Source: a bacterium
GTDB taxonomy: Bacteria; Planctomycetota; Planctomycetia; Pirellulales; Pirellulaceae
NCBI GenBank assembly: GCA_024743355.1
Contig: JANSWS010000025.1
Location: 1-35,957 of the forward strand
Reading direction: 5' to 3'
DNA: 35,957 nt
This document shows positions 15,565 to 24,231 of the stretch, in pieces; within the stretch, counting starts at the first letter, position 1, and every line of letters begins with the position of its first letter. The position numbers and the translations under genes were made by a program. A model generated the notes under the pieces. It saw only the letters and a program-made list of their open reading frames with translations. It ran no database searches and had not been told where the DNA came from.

Positions 15565-16923
15565 ATGTCACGAGGCGTGCTTTCTTTCCTTGGCATGACG
15601 GCTTGCCTTCTCGTTTTAAATATGGCGGCGACCCGGGCTGCCACCCCCGACATTGTGCTGATCGTAGCCGACGACCTGGGGTGGGGCGATCTAGGCTGCT
15701 TTGGGTCCGACCAAGTGAAGTCTCCCGCGCTGGATCAGCTGGCCGCCTCCGGTCAAAAGTGGACGCAATTTTACGCCAATTGCTGCGTCTGCTCGCCGAC
15801 GCGAGCTTCCATTATGACAGGCTGCTATCCGGATCGTGTCGGCGTTCCGGGCGTAATTCGTACCCACCCGGAAAATAGCTGGGGAAAACTGGCCGACGTG
15901 GCCACGCTTCCAGAAATTCTGACTCAGGCAGGATATCGGACCGCATGTATTGGGAAATGGCACCTGGGCTTGGAAGCCGGCGATCATCCACTCGACCGAG
16001 GCTTCGCGCATTTCCACGGTTTTCTGGGTGACATGATGGACGACTACTTCGATCACCTGCGGCACGGTAACAATTACATGCGTCTGGGGCGCAAGACAAT
16101 CAATCCGGCCGGACATGCGACTTCCCTGTTTGCCAATTGGGCTATTCAAGCCTTGGATGAAATGTCGGCCCATGAACAACCCTACTTCCTATACCTGGCA
16201 TTCAACGCTCCGCACACTCCCATCCAACCGCCACTTCGCCAATTGCAGGCCGTGCAGAAGCGACTGCCGGACGTTGACTTGCCACGCGCCCAGCTCATCG
16301 CTCTGATCGAAGACATGGACAGTGCCATCGGGCGTGTCTTGCAGCGCGTCCGCGACACACAGCGTGAGACCCTGGTCGTTTTTGTGAGCGACAACGGAGG
16401 CCAATTGAATGTTGGCGCGGACAATGGAGACCTGCGAGGCGGAAAGCAATCCAAGTACGAAGGGGGCCTGAGAATCCCGGCCATTTTTTATTGGCCGGAA
16501 CACATTCCAGCCGGCACAACCACAGCCGCAATGGGAGTGACCATGGACTTGCTGCCGACGCTGTGCCAGGTAGCGCAGGCGGAACAGCCTGACGATATCG
16601 ATGGACAGTCGCTTGTGCCTTGGCTGAAAGAGCCAAGTTTGCAGGCAACCGAACGCGAAGTTTATTTTGTCCGCCGCGAAGGCGGACCTCAATACTGTGG
16701 CCTGACCATCGAAGCTCTGCGGATGGGCGATTGGAAACTTGTCCACAACTTGCCGACCCAAGCCTTTGAACTGTTTGACCTGAGCCAAGATCCCCTGGAA
16801 CAAAACGATCTCGCCAAGCAACAGCCCGCGCGTGTCCGCAGCCTGATGCAACGCATGATGAAACACATCCAACGAGCCGGCCAAGTTCCCTGGCAAGCAG
16901 CTGGCGATGGCTCACCGCAGTGA
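15565..16923 (+). CDS. Secreted sulfatase, formylglycine-dependent
   Basis: This 452-residue protein starts at the ATG at 15565, with AGGAG at 15554-15558. A signal peptide (about 1-25) ends near ATRAA. The mature enzyme opens with IVLIVADDLGWGDLGCFG, whose paired Asp residues (36-37) bind calcium. The signature CSPTRASIMTG places Cys76 for conversion to formylglycine, the catalytic residue of type I sulfatases. IGKWHLG and VVFVSDNGGQLNVGADNG, which carry metal and sulfate ligands, are intact. Length and motifs match arylsulfatase A-like enzymes that remove sulfate from polysaccharides. Conversion of the Cys needs a formylglycine-generating or anaerobic maturase enzyme encoded elsewhere. It converges with a second sulfatase of a different subfamily. 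Substrate not predictable. Confidence 0.95.
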   Translation: MSRGVLSFLGMTACLLVLNMAATRAATPDIVLIVADDLGWGDLGCFGSDQVKSPALDQLAASGQKWTQFYANCCVCSPTRASIMTGCYPDRVGVPGVIRTHPENSWGKLADVATLPEILTQAGYRTACIGKWHLGLEAGDHPLDRGFAHFHGFLGDMMDDYFDHLRHGNNYMRLGRKTINPAGHATSLFANWAIQALDEMSAHEQPYFLYLAFNAPHTPIQPPLRQLQAVQKRLPDVDLPRAQLIALIEDMDSAIGRVLQRVRDTQRETLVVFVSDNGGQLNVGADNGDLRGGKQSKYEGGLRIPAIFYWPEHIPAGTTTAAMGVTMDLLPTLCQVAQAEQPDDIDGQSLVPWLKEPSLQATEREVYFVRREGGPQYCGLTIEALRMGDWKLVHNLPTQAFELFDLSQDPLEQNDLAKQQPARVRSLMQRMMKHIQRAGQVPWQAAGDGSPQ

Positions 16924-16957
16924 GACACCAGCCTTCAAAGGCACACTCTTGAGCGCG

Positions 16958-16994
16958 AAGTGGCGATGCGAGCGGCGGACTCCCATCGCCACTT
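16958..16994. terminator. Inverted repeat between the convergent sulfatase genes
   Basis: AAGTGGCGATG (16958-16968) and CATCGCCACTT (16984-16994) form a perfect 11-base stem with a 15-base loop. It sits in the 123-base gap between the two convergent stops and could terminate both, although neither side has a T-run. Confidence 0.5.
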
Positions 16995-17046
16995 GATCAG
17001 CTGGCGACGGGTTACCATCATCTTCCTGCAAGTCGTTGCGGATAGC

Positions 17047-18576
17047 TCAGCGATACCACGCGGCGGCATCGGGCGAAGCATCTACCAACTGGGCAAGCTG
17101 TTCACGCATGCGCTCCAGGATTTCCCTGGAATCAACGTCCAAAGCCCGATTGAGTGTTTCAAGCGGATCCAAACGATGATCGTAAAGCTCGCGGGCGAGA
17201 ACCAAACCCGACTCGGGTCCCCGCCACTCTGTATAGCGATAGCGATCCGTCCGCAGCGAATAGCCCATCGCGGAAACCGGCTGAGAGTCCGTTGGGTACG
17301 CCGGGCGCGTATGCTGCGTCAGGGCATAGCCTTTCGTGGGCAGAGACGCATCACGCAGCACCGGGAGCAAGCTCCTTCCCTGCAACCCCTGCGGCATGGG
17401 CAGATCACAAAGCTCGACCAGCGTCGGATACAGATCCAACAGCTCCACCACCGATTGGACTCGCTGTGCTTTAGGCATACCAGGCGCAGAGATGATCAAG
17501 GGCACACGCGCATCGAGCTCAAAATTCGAAGTTTTTGCCCACAGACCATGTTCTCCCAAATGGAATCCGTGATCCGACCACAGTACCACCACGGTATTTT
17601 CGCGCAGTTCCAATGCATCCAATGCCTCTACGACCTTGCCGATCTGCGCGTCGACATAGCTGATAGCCGCGAAATAACCGTGTCTTAAAGCACGCACTTC
17701 GGCTTCGCTCAAGTCGCTACTTTGCTTGCCCACAAAACCGCGCAGAATTTCCCGTGAGTCATGCATGGCCAGCGAAGGAACGTTGCGCGGCGGTTCGGGA
17801 TTCTTGGGTAATTCAATCGCTGATCGATCATAGAGATCCCAATAGGCTTTCGGGGCGTTGAAGGGCGCGTGAGGCTTCCAAAATCCGACGGCCAAGAAAA
17901 GCGGTTTCGGCTCCGCCTGTTCCTCTACAGCCGCTTTCCATGCTTTGAGCCTGGCAATTGCCAAGTCCGCGATGCGCCCGTCAAAGTAAGCGTTATCGGG
18001 GACGTCGCGCATTTCCGTTCTCGGTGTAAGCGACAGGTTCTGTGGAACTTCCTGATCTTCAATCCATGGCTCATCCGTAGCGTGGGAAGCGTAATGCATG
18101 AGCGCCGGCTCACTCCACGATTCGGGATCTCCGCGGTACGCATCCTGACGCCAATTGTGAAAGATCTTGCCGATATCAATAGTCTGATAGCCCTGTTGCT
18201 TGAACCACTGCGGCAGGGTCACCACCTCGGGCAGGTTGGCACGAAAATGCGTCGGCAAATCCCACACACGCAGGCGATCCGGCCGCAGGCCCGTCAACAG
18301 AGAGGCGCGGGATGGATTGCAGACAGCTTGCTGGCAATAGGCTCTTTCGAAAAGCGTTCCATCCGCTGCCAACCGGTCAATATTCGGGGACAGGGCTTGG
18401 GTCTCGCCATAACACCCCAGTTCCACTCGCATATCGTCAACGGCGATGAATAGAACGTTGCAGGGTTCTCGCGGCAGCGCCCGCTGCGGACCACACATCA
18501 ACAGTAGAAGCAGGCTCCAGCAACATAACACGGAGCGTCGTGGCGAATGAGCGGCCGAAGGATTTACATTCATCAT
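17047..18576 (-). CDS. Secreted sulfatase, iduronate-2-sulfatase-like
   Basis: This 509-residue protein begins with two Met codons (18576 and 18573); either is possible. A signal peptide covers about residues 1-35 (SVLCCWSLLLLLMCG core). NVLFIAVDDMRVELGCYG carries the metal-binding Asp pair. The formylglycine site reads CNPSRASLLTG (Cys86): an Asn replaces the usual Ala of the CAPSR motif. The layout QALSPNIDRLAADGTLFERA, DIGKIFHNW and LWSDHGFHLGEHGLW is that of the iduronate-2-sulfatase group (family S1, K-PD-like architecture), which differs from the neighbour at 15565. It probably removes 2-O sulfate from uronic or related sugars; the substrate is inferred only. The PP2C gene lies 50 bases upstream on the same strand. 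Confidence 0.93.
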   Translation of the reverse strand: MMNVNPSAAHSPRRSVLCCWSLLLLLMCGPQRALPREPCNVLFIAVDDMRVELGCYGETQALSPNIDRLAADGTLFERAYCQQAVCNPSRASLLTGLRPDRLRVWDLPTHFRANLPEVVTLPQWFKQQGYQTIDIGKIFHNWRQDAYRGDPESWSEPALMHYASHATDEPWIEDQEVPQNLSLTPRTEMRDVPDNAYFDGRIADLAIARLKAWKAAVEEQAEPKPLFLAVGFWKPHAPFNAPKAYWDLYDRSAIELPKNPEPPRNVPSLAMHDSREILRGFVGKQSSDLSEAEVRALRHGYFAAISYVDAQIGKVVEALDALELRENTVVVLWSDHGFHLGEHGLWAKTSNFELDARVPLIISAPGMPKAQRVQSVVELLDLYPTLVELCDLPMPQGLQGRSLLPVLRDASLPTKGYALTQHTRPAYPTDSQPVSAMGYSLRTDRYRYTEWRGPESGLVLARELYDHRLDPLETLNRALDVDSREILERMREQLAQLVDASPDAAAWYR

Positions 18577-18626
18577 TGCACGCCCCGCAAAATAAGTCTC
18601 CGGAAAATCTGCCGATCCGTGGCGAC

Positions 18627-19859
18627 CTAGCGATCGGCACGGACCACAACGGCTGTCGCGTTATCGCGACCGGATTCATGAACCGCATGCTTGACCAGTG
18701 ATTCGGCTTCCGTTCTATCCGGCTCGGGATGCCGCACGAGATCCTCGATGCGGTTGTCCCACAAACCATCGGTAACCCCGTCGGTACACAGGACAAAGGC
18801 GTCTCCTGGCTGATACTCCAAGCAGCCGATGTGCGGATCCAGGTAGCGATGCCCGGCGCCCAAAGCCTGGTCCAAAGCGTTCTTTCGCGGGTGGTTGCGC
18901 GCCTCGCGTTCATTCAGCGTCCCTGCGCGTCGCAACCAACCCACGTGCGAATGATCGTGGGTCACCTGCTCGATGCCCGATTCGGCCGGCAGCCGATACA
19001 GGCGACTGTCGCCAATGTGAGCGAAATACAACCGACCGCTACGGAGCCACACCAGCGTCAGTGTGGCGCCCATATTGCGGCAATTCGCATCATGCCGGCC
19101 CAATTGCAGCATCGCCTGATGAATACTCGAAAACAGTTCACCCAGTACATCTCCGCTATAGGCGTGAAAACGTTCCTCCGATACACCGAATTGCTTGGGC
19201 AGCTGCAGCGTTATCTTGTCAATCGCAATGCGGCTGGCAAACTCACCGGAATTCTCGCCGCCCATACCATCACTGACCGCGAAAATATACTCGGCGTCGG
19301 ACAGCCGCGCCTCGCCGGTCTTCCCCAGGTATTGGATGCCGTGTTCATCCAGCATCATGGCCAGAAAAGCATCTTCATTGTTCTGTCGGCAAGTCCCACG
19401 GTCGGTCAGCCCGGACCAACGAATGCTTGTCGCCGAAGTCTTGCTCAGTCCGCTACCGCTGCTTTCGCCGGCTTCTTCCCAATCATCCCCAAGAATGGTG
19501 GCAAATTCAAAGTCGATGGCGCAAAATCTTCCATCCGACGCCCGATAGGTAATGTTGCGGGCAAAAGCATCATCGTGACGAACGCCGTACTTCTCCAACT
19601 CTGCGAAAATCTCCCGCGCCCGCTCTTCATCAATATGCTCGACGATCTGCCCGCAGTTGGAAGTAACGATCTTCAGCTGCGATGCGTCGGAATCCAGCAA
19701 TCGCGGCACGAAGGGACACTTCTTTTTTTCAAGATATCGCAGCACACGCACTTCGTTCGCAAACCGTTCTTCGGCCTTCGGTCCACGAAACGTCTTATGC
19801 ACCTTGCCGTCGTAGCCAATCTTGACGATCGCACGTTGTGTATTTTTAGCTTCCCGCAA
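18627..19859 (-). CDS. PP2C-type protein phosphatase fused to an N-terminal kinase-like domain
   Basis: The 410-residue frame starts with TTG (19857-19859). GAGG lies eight bases upstream, an in-frame TAA precedes it, and no ATG occurs before residue 168, so TTG is the likely start. Residues 10-125 resemble a minimal kinase fold: Lys22 and Glu36 can form the ATP-side pair, YGVRHDDAFARNI has the Asp-x-Asn pattern of a catalytic loop, and AIDFEF stands where DFG is expected. A glycine-rich loop is not obvious. Residues 148-408 are a complete PP2C metal-dependent phosphatase: NNEDAF (160-165), SDGMGGENSG (196-205), HIGDSRLYRL (281-290), LCTDGVTDGL (357-366) and GRDNAT (397-402) hold the metal-binding Asp residues. 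It probably reverses Ser/Thr phosphorylation and may regulate itself through the kinase-like part. The sulfatase downstream may share its transcript. Confidence 0.88.
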   Translation of the reverse strand: MREAKNTQRAIVKIGYDGKVHKTFRGPKAEERFANEVRVLRYLEKKKCPFVPRLLDSDASQLKIVTSNCGQIVEHIDEERAREIFAELEKYGVRHDDAFARNITYRASDGRFCAIDFEFATILGDDWEEAGESSGSGLSKTSATSIRWSGLTDRGTCRQNNEDAFLAMMLDEHGIQYLGKTGEARLSDAEYIFAVSDGMGGENSGEFASRIAIDKITLQLPKQFGVSEERFHAYSGDVLGELFSSIHQAMLQLGRHDANCRNMGATLTLVWLRSGRLYFAHIGDSRLYRLPAESGIEQVTHDHSHVGWLRRAGTLNEREARNHPRKNALDQALGAGHRYLDPHIGCLEYQPGDAFVLCTDGVTDGLWDNRIEDLVRHPEPDRTEAESLVKHAVHESGRDNATAVVVRADR

Positions 19860-19891
19860 ATTACCCGCCTCTTAATCCGCAGCCCTTTAAC

Positions 19892-19921
19892 AAAAAACGC
19901 CGCACCAATTTTGGCGCGGCG
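19892..19921 (-). terminator. Rho-independent terminator of the glutamine synthetase gene
   Basis: A GC-rich stem spans 19898-19921, about 11 pairs including one wobble, with an AT-rich tip. It is followed on the minus strand by six T residues (19892-19897). It lies 30 bases past the glutamine synthetase stop and just before the PP2C start, so the two genes are separate transcripts. Confidence 0.92.
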
Positions 19922-19950
19922 CAGGGAAACTTGCAATTTTTGCGTAGCGA

Positions 19951-20967
19951 TTAACCCACTTCGGCAATCGTCTTAACGATCCGTGCGATAATCTTGTAAG
20001 GGTCGGCCTGCGAATTCGGGCGGCGATCTTCCAAGTAACCCTTGTAATCGTTGTTGACGAAGGCGTGTGGCACGCGAATGGAGGCACCGCGGTTGGCGAC
20101 ACCCCAGTTGAACTTGTCGATCGACTGCGTTTCGTGCAGACCGGTCAAACGCAAGTGATTGTCGGGGCCGTACGCGGCAATGTGCTCATTGCGATACTTC
20201 TCAAAGGCGGCCATCAGCTTCTCGAAGTAGGCCTTGCCACCCTCTTCGCGCATCTTCTTGGTCGAGAAATTGGTGTGCATGCCCGATCCGTTCCAGTCCC
20301 CGCGTATGGGTTTGCAATGGAACTCAACATCCAGGCCATACTTTTCCGCAGTCCGCAGCAACAGATAGCGGGCGACCCACAGGTCATCGCAAACTTTTTT
20401 GGCGCCTTCGGCGAAAATCTGGAATTCCCACTGACCCTTGGCAACTTCTGCGTTAATGCCTTCGTGGTTAATTCCCGCATCCAATACCGCATCGATGTGG
20501 TCTTCCACAAACTGCCGGGCGATATCTCCCATTTCTCCGTAGCCAACGCCACAGTAGTACTTGCCCTGGGGCTCAGGATAACCTTCCTCGGGGAAACCGA
20601 AGGGACGTCCGTTTTCCATCAAGAAGTATTCTTGCTCGAAGCCGATCCACAGATCGGGATACTCGTCTCCGATGGTAGCACGATAGTTGGATGGGTGCGG
20701 CGTCATGTCAGGATTTAACACTTCGCACATGACGATGTAGCCATTTTTGCGAGACGTGTCCGGATACAGGCCCACAGGCTTGAGCATGCAATCCGAGCTA
20801 CTGCCCTCGGCTTGCTGCGTCGAGCTGCCGTCAAAGCCCCACACGGGACAGTCTTCCACGGACTTGGGCTCGTCCTTCACGATCTTCGTCTTGGCACGCA
20901 GATTGGGCTCGGGTAGGTAACCGTCTAACCAAACGTATTCCAGCTTGTACTTTGTATCCGATGACAT
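19951..20967 (-). CDS. glnII: Glutamine synthetase, type II (eukaryotic-like GSII)
   Basis: This 338-residue enzyme makes glutamine from glutamate, ammonia and ATP in the cytoplasm. VWGFDGSSTQQAEGSSSD (about 42-59) is diagnostic of the type II family. GFEQEYFLM provides metal-binding Glu residues. GVGYGEMGDIARQ, INAEVAKGQWEFQI and DWNGSGMHTNFSTK complete the ammonia and glutamate site, and NRGASIRVP near the end holds Arg residues for ATP and substrate. The length fits GSII (about 340-370), not the 470-residue type I, and there is no Tyr adenylylation site, so GlnE-type control is unlikely. The ATG at 20967 has only a weak AGAGAAG upstream. No nitrogen-regulatory site could be recognised in the upstream gap. 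It is monocistronic, with a strong terminator. Confidence 0.95.
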   Translation of the reverse strand: MSSDTKYKLEYVWLDGYLPEPNLRAKTKIVKDEPKSVEDCPVWGFDGSSTQQAEGSSSDCMLKPVGLYPDTSRKNGYIVMCEVLNPDMTPHPSNYRATIGDEYPDLWIGFEQEYFLMENGRPFGFPEEGYPEPQGKYYCGVGYGEMGDIARQFVEDHIDAVLDAGINHEGINAEVAKGQWEFQIFAEGAKKVCDDLWVARYLLLRTAEKYGLDVEFHCKPIRGDWNGSGMHTNFSTKKMREEGGKAYFEKLMAAFEKYRNEHIAAYGPDNHLRLTGLHETQSIDKFNWGVANRGASIRVPHAFVNNDYKGYLEDRRPNSQADPYKIIARIVKTIAEVG

Positions 20968-21434
20968 TCGTTACACACTTCTCTAAATAGAACAACTTGG
21001 GCAGGAAGACACTCAGCTGATTCGCTCAAGTAAGCTCCGCGGCAACACGCTTGGACCGCAAAACTACGAAATCCGCCTAGCGAATCCTTCGAATCCGCCT
21101 CTGAGCCCCGTTTACATCACTCAAGAGGAGAAGAACAAAACGACGAACGGACGAGTGCCCAGCAGTATCCCGGTGAACTCCTACCCGATCCTTCAGTCCG
21201 CGGCACGATGACTGCAAGTCAGCACACGCTGTCGACGCTGTCTGAGTAGATGGTTCAGCGTGAGCTCAGCGATGTCGGGCAATAAATTAACACGGGCTGC
21301 ATGTCTCTTCAAGTTGCCGTTGGGGCTAAGCTCAGGCAATAGAATGTCCTCCGCTGCTATTCTCACCGGACGCCGATTCGTCGGCTGATCCAGCGTGCGA
21401 ATTGCTGAACCGAGCAGCGCCCGCAGAGCTCCCG
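20968..21434. other. Intergenic region between nqrM and glutamine synthetase
   Basis: About 470 bases with no convincing gene. It must hold the glutamine synthetase promoter and the end of the nqr transcript. A small hairpin (GCCGA-TTCG-TCGGC, 21372-21385) is present. I looked for a sigma-54 promoter near the glutamine synthetase start and found none. Confidence 0.5.
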
Positions 21435-21800
21435 TTAATTGCTCTTGCAGGTGTCCATTTCCACCTTGCTGCAATCCTGCTGGGAACAATTCGGATCGCA
21501 ATCCGCAGTCTGAGTGGCCTGGGTGGATTCTGAGCATTCGCGTGCTGCGGACCAACTTTCGCTGTCAGCATCAGAATTCTTCGACTTGCCAGCCTGCATG
21601 CGACGCCCGAGTTCACGGCAGGCGGCATCGGGGTTAGTACACAAGGAACAACTGGTCTCACCATTTGCATCGGTTTGATTTGCCAAGCCACCGCAGCTGC
21701 CGCTGATGGCTCTCCGCCCTACCAGCACACCCACGGCCATGCCGCAAATGACCAGCAAAAACGCCGCCAGGGTAATCGCAAATACTATCACCACGCTCAT
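21435..21800 (-). CDS. nqrM: NqrM, maturation factor of Na+-NQR, with long Cys-rich tail
   Basis: The frame reaches up to 21884, overlapping apbE, but the ATG at 21800 lies four bases after the apbE stop and starts exactly on the family sequence; this gives 121 residues. One membrane helix (about 2-28) leads into GMAVGVLVGRRAISGSCGG, the hallmark of NqrM (DUF539), with Cys36. Further cysteines follow at 51, 54 and 62 and in the tail (89, 101, 105, 110, 118). NqrM is known to be required for assembly of NQR, probably by delivering the iron held between NqrD and NqrE. The first half matches the family; the last 50 residues are an extra polar, Cys-rich extension not usual in gammaproteobacterial NqrM. 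It is the last gene of the operon. Confidence 0.88.
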   Translation of the reverse strand: MSVVIVFAITLAAFLLVICGMAVGVLVGRRAISGSCGGLANQTDANGETSCSLCTNPDAACRELGRRMQAGKSKNSDADSESWSAARECSESTQATQTADCDPNCSQQDCSKVEMDTCKSN

Positions 21801-21804
21801 GGGA

Positions 21805-22905
21805 CTACTCACTTTCGTCTGTTCGATCACCACCCGCTTCCGCGTCGGATGGAATCGTCTCAAAGTCGGGGAAGTCGCGTTCAAAGCTCTCCGAGAGCTT
21901 GACTTCCATATCCTGGCCCGCAGCTACCACCAGCAGCACGCACCACCCCTCCTGGTTCGCCAAACGCAGACCTTCTTGCCAACCCAAACACATCATGCTG
22001 GTGGCAATCGCATCCGCTGTCTGACAATTATCCGCAATAACCGTTGCCGAAAGCAAATCTCCGGCAACTGGCCGCCCCGTCCTGGGATCGATGGTGTGGG
22101 AGAATCGCTGCCCATCGACAAAATAAAAGTTGCGATAGTTCCCGCTGGTGGCCATGGCACGGTCGCTCAATTCAAGCACGGCTAGAAGCGATCGCTGCTC
22201 CTCCGCGGGGCGTTCGATGCCGACCCGCCAGGGCTTTCCATCCAGGCGTTTGCCTCCTACTCGCACCTCACCGCCGACTTCAACAAAAAAATGCTCCACA
22301 CCTAGTTCGCGCAACACTTCCGCCACCCGATCCACGCCGTGACCTTTGGCAATTGCCGACAAATCGACCTGCAATAAGGGGTCCGACTTGCGGAGGGCCG
22401 GGGGATCCAGGCTGACCTCCAGTTTATCCAGGCCAGCGTGCCGACGCGTCTCCTCGATTTGCTCTTGGCTGGGCGTCTGATCGGGACGTGCGTCCGGGCC
22501 GAACCCCCACAGATTCACCAGCGGTCCTACGGTCACATCGAAGGCTCCGCCCGTCGTCTGCCCAATATGCAAGGCCGCATCGACGACCTGGGCGGTATCC
22601 GCTGAGACTGGAAACCAGGCTTGTGTATCGCGACTTTGATTGAACTTCGACAGTTCGGAATTGTCGATGTAGGTCGACATCTGCCGGTTGACCAGCTCCA
22701 GTTCGGAACTGATCCGCGCATTGAGCTCTTGCAACGACCAATCCGCCGAAGGCACGACGGTTACGGAGTACGTCGTACCCATAGTCCGACCAGCCAGCAA
22801 TTGGCTGGCTGTCTCAACCTCGGGTTTGCAGCCCACCGAGGTGGCCAAGACCACCAACATGCCCAAGACCTGGGCAGAAACATAGGCACGATGAGCGAAT
22901 TGCAT
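21805..22905 (-). CDS. apbE: ApbE, FAD:protein FMN transferase (lipoprotein)
   Basis: ApbE transfers FMN from FAD to Thr of target proteins; here the targets are NqrB and NqrC of the same operon. The ATG at 22905 is taken as the start, seven bases after the nqrF stop. A GTG at 22920 that overlaps nqrF is the alternative and would add five residues. The N-terminus is a lipoprotein signal (VLGMLVVLATSVGC, lipobox Cys about residue 26), placing it outside the cytoplasmic membrane. Family motifs follow in order: RTMGTTYSV, MSTYIDNSELSKFN, GGAFDVTVGPLVNLWGFG, DLSAIAKGHGVDRVAEVL, FFVEVGGEVRVGG, ATSGNYRNFY, SHTIDPRTGRPV and TADAIATSMMCLG, where the Thr/Asp pair binds magnesium. The protein is complete and of normal length (366 residues). 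Confidence 0.95.
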   Translation of the reverse strand: MQFAHRAYVSAQVLGMLVVLATSVGCKPEVETASQLLAGRTMGTTYSVTVVPSADWSLQELNARISSELELVNRQMSTYIDNSELSKFNQSRDTQAWFPVSADTAQVVDAALHIGQTTGGAFDVTVGPLVNLWGFGPDARPDQTPSQEQIEETRRHAGLDKLEVSLDPPALRKSDPLLQVDLSAIAKGHGVDRVAEVLRELGVEHFFVEVGGEVRVGGKRLDGKPWRVGIERPAEEQRSLLAVLELSDRAMATSGNYRNFYFVDGQRFSHTIDPRTGRPVAGDLLSATVIADNCQTADAIATSMMCLGWQEGLRLANQEGWCVLLVVAAGQDMEVKLSESFERDFPDFETIPSDAEAGGDRTDESE

Positions 22906-22912
22906 GGCCGTA

Positions 22913-24136
22913 TTAGCCACCGAAATCGTCGTAGGCGATGTTCTCGGGCTCGACCCCCAGATCGTCCAACATCTTGAACACAGCCGCGTTCATCATCGGA
23001 GGTCCGCACAGATAATACTCGATGTCTTCTGGAGCCGGATGATCCTTGAGATAGTTATCCAATACGACTTGATGGATGAATCCCACGTAGCCGTCCCAAT
23101 TGTCCTCAGGCTTCGGCTCGGACAACGCAATATTGAATTTGAAGTTTGAAAATTCTTCTTCTATACCGCGGAAGTGATCGATGTAGAACAGCTCCTTCAA
23201 ACTGCGGCCCCCATACCAGTAGCTGACTTTGCGGTGTGTCTTGCGATTCTTGAACAGCTCGAAAATGTGGCTTCGTAGCGGAGCCATTCCAGCACCGCCG
23301 CCGATATACAGCATCTCGGCGTCTGTATCCTTGATGAAGAATTCGCCGTAAGGACCTGAAATGGTGACCTTGTCTCCAGGCTGTAAACCGAAGATGTAAG
23401 AACTCATCTTGCCCGGCGGCGTGCCTTCCGGCGCACGGGGTGGAGGCGAGGCAACCCGCACGTTGAGCATGATGATGCCCTTCTCGCCCGGGTAGTTGGC
23501 CATGGAATAAGCTCGCACTACCGTCTCATCGACCTTGGAAACGTACCTCCACACATCGTACGTGTCCCAATCCTCGCGAAACTGCTCTTCGATTTTGAAG
23601 TCTTTGTAGTGAACCACGTGAGGTGGGCACTCGATTTGGATGTAGCCGCCCGACTTGAAATCGACCTGCTCGCCTTCGGGCAATTCCAGGATCAATTCCT
23701 TGATGAAGGTGGCCACATTGCGGTTCGAGCGAACCGTGCATTCCCACTTCTTCGTCTCGAAGACCTCGGGGGGCACTTCGATCTTCATGTCTTGCTTGAC
23801 GGCAACCTGGCAGCTGAGCCGGTAGCCTTCTTTGGCTTCGCGGTTGTTGATGTGAGATCTCTCGGTTTCCAGGATCTCGCCCCCTCCTTCGGTGATCCTT
23901 ACCAGACATTGGGCGCAGGTACCGCCGCCGCCGCAGGCACTGGATACGAAGATTCCTTCATCGGCCAAAGCCCCGAGCAATTTCCCACCCGCTGGAACCG
24001 AGATCTTCTTGGACTCGTTGATCTCCAACGTGACATCACCGGAAGGCACAAAAGCCTTCTTGGCACCCAGGATGATCATGACCAGCGCGAGCACGACCAA
24101 CGTGAAAACAACTACACCGAGAAAGACGATTAACAT
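22913..24136 (-). CDS. nqrF: NqrF, NADH-oxidising subunit of Na+-NQR
   Basis: This 407-residue subunit is the electron entry point: it oxidises NADH and passes electrons through FAD and a [2Fe-2S] cluster. Residues 1-24 form the membrane anchor ([20 protein letters not shown]). The cluster ligands are Cys68, Cys74 and Cys77 in [11 protein letters not shown] and Cys109 in [19 protein letters not shown] (about 210-225) is the FAD site, [14 protein letters not shown] the NADH phosphate loop and [13 protein letters not shown] part of the nicotinamide domain; YLCGPPMMN and DDFGG close the protein as in the family. It is separated from nqrE by 95 bases, the widest gap inside the operon, and is followed closely by apbE. 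Confidence 0.97.
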   Translation of the reverse strand: MLIVFLGVVVFTLVVLALVMIILGAKKAFVPSGDVTLEINESKKISVPAGGKLLGALADEGIFVSSACGGGGTCAQCLVRITEGGGEILETERSHINNREAKEGYRLSCQVAVKQDMKIEVPPEVFETKKWECTVRSNRNVATFIKELILELPEGEQVDFKSGGYIQIECPPHVVHYKDFKIEEQFREDWDTYDVWRYVSKVDETVVRAYSMANYPGEKGIIMLNVRVASPPPRAPEGTPPGKMSSYIFGLQPGDKVTISGPYGEFFIKDTDAEMLYIGGGAGMAPLRSHIFELFKNRKTHRKVSYWYGGRSLKELFYIDHFRGIEEEFSNFKFNIALSEPKPEDNWDGYVGFIHQVVLDNYLKDHPAPEDIEYYLCGPPMMNAAVFKMLDDLGVEPENIAYDDFGG

Positions 24137-24231
24137 GGTGGATCTTCAGCTCCCAATTAACTCGCCCCGCAAAACTGTGCGAGCCGACGAAGTGTATTTT
24201 CCCGGAACCCCAGCAACTAAATTCCAAGCAA

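Noticed and set aside
16960-17688. 242-codon plus-strand frame opposite the second sulfatase
   Set aside because: It overlaps conserved sulfatase sequence; the translation is rich in Arg, Gln and His without motifs.
18729-19976. 415-codon open frame on the plus strand opposite the PP2C gene
   Set aside because: The opposite strand encodes all PP2C motifs; this frame also runs through the glutamine synthetase terminator and shows no domain.
20065-20718. 217-codon plus-strand frame opposite glutamine synthetase
   Set aside because: It is a mirror of a highly conserved enzyme; the apparent hydrophobic stretches come from the antisense of charged codons.
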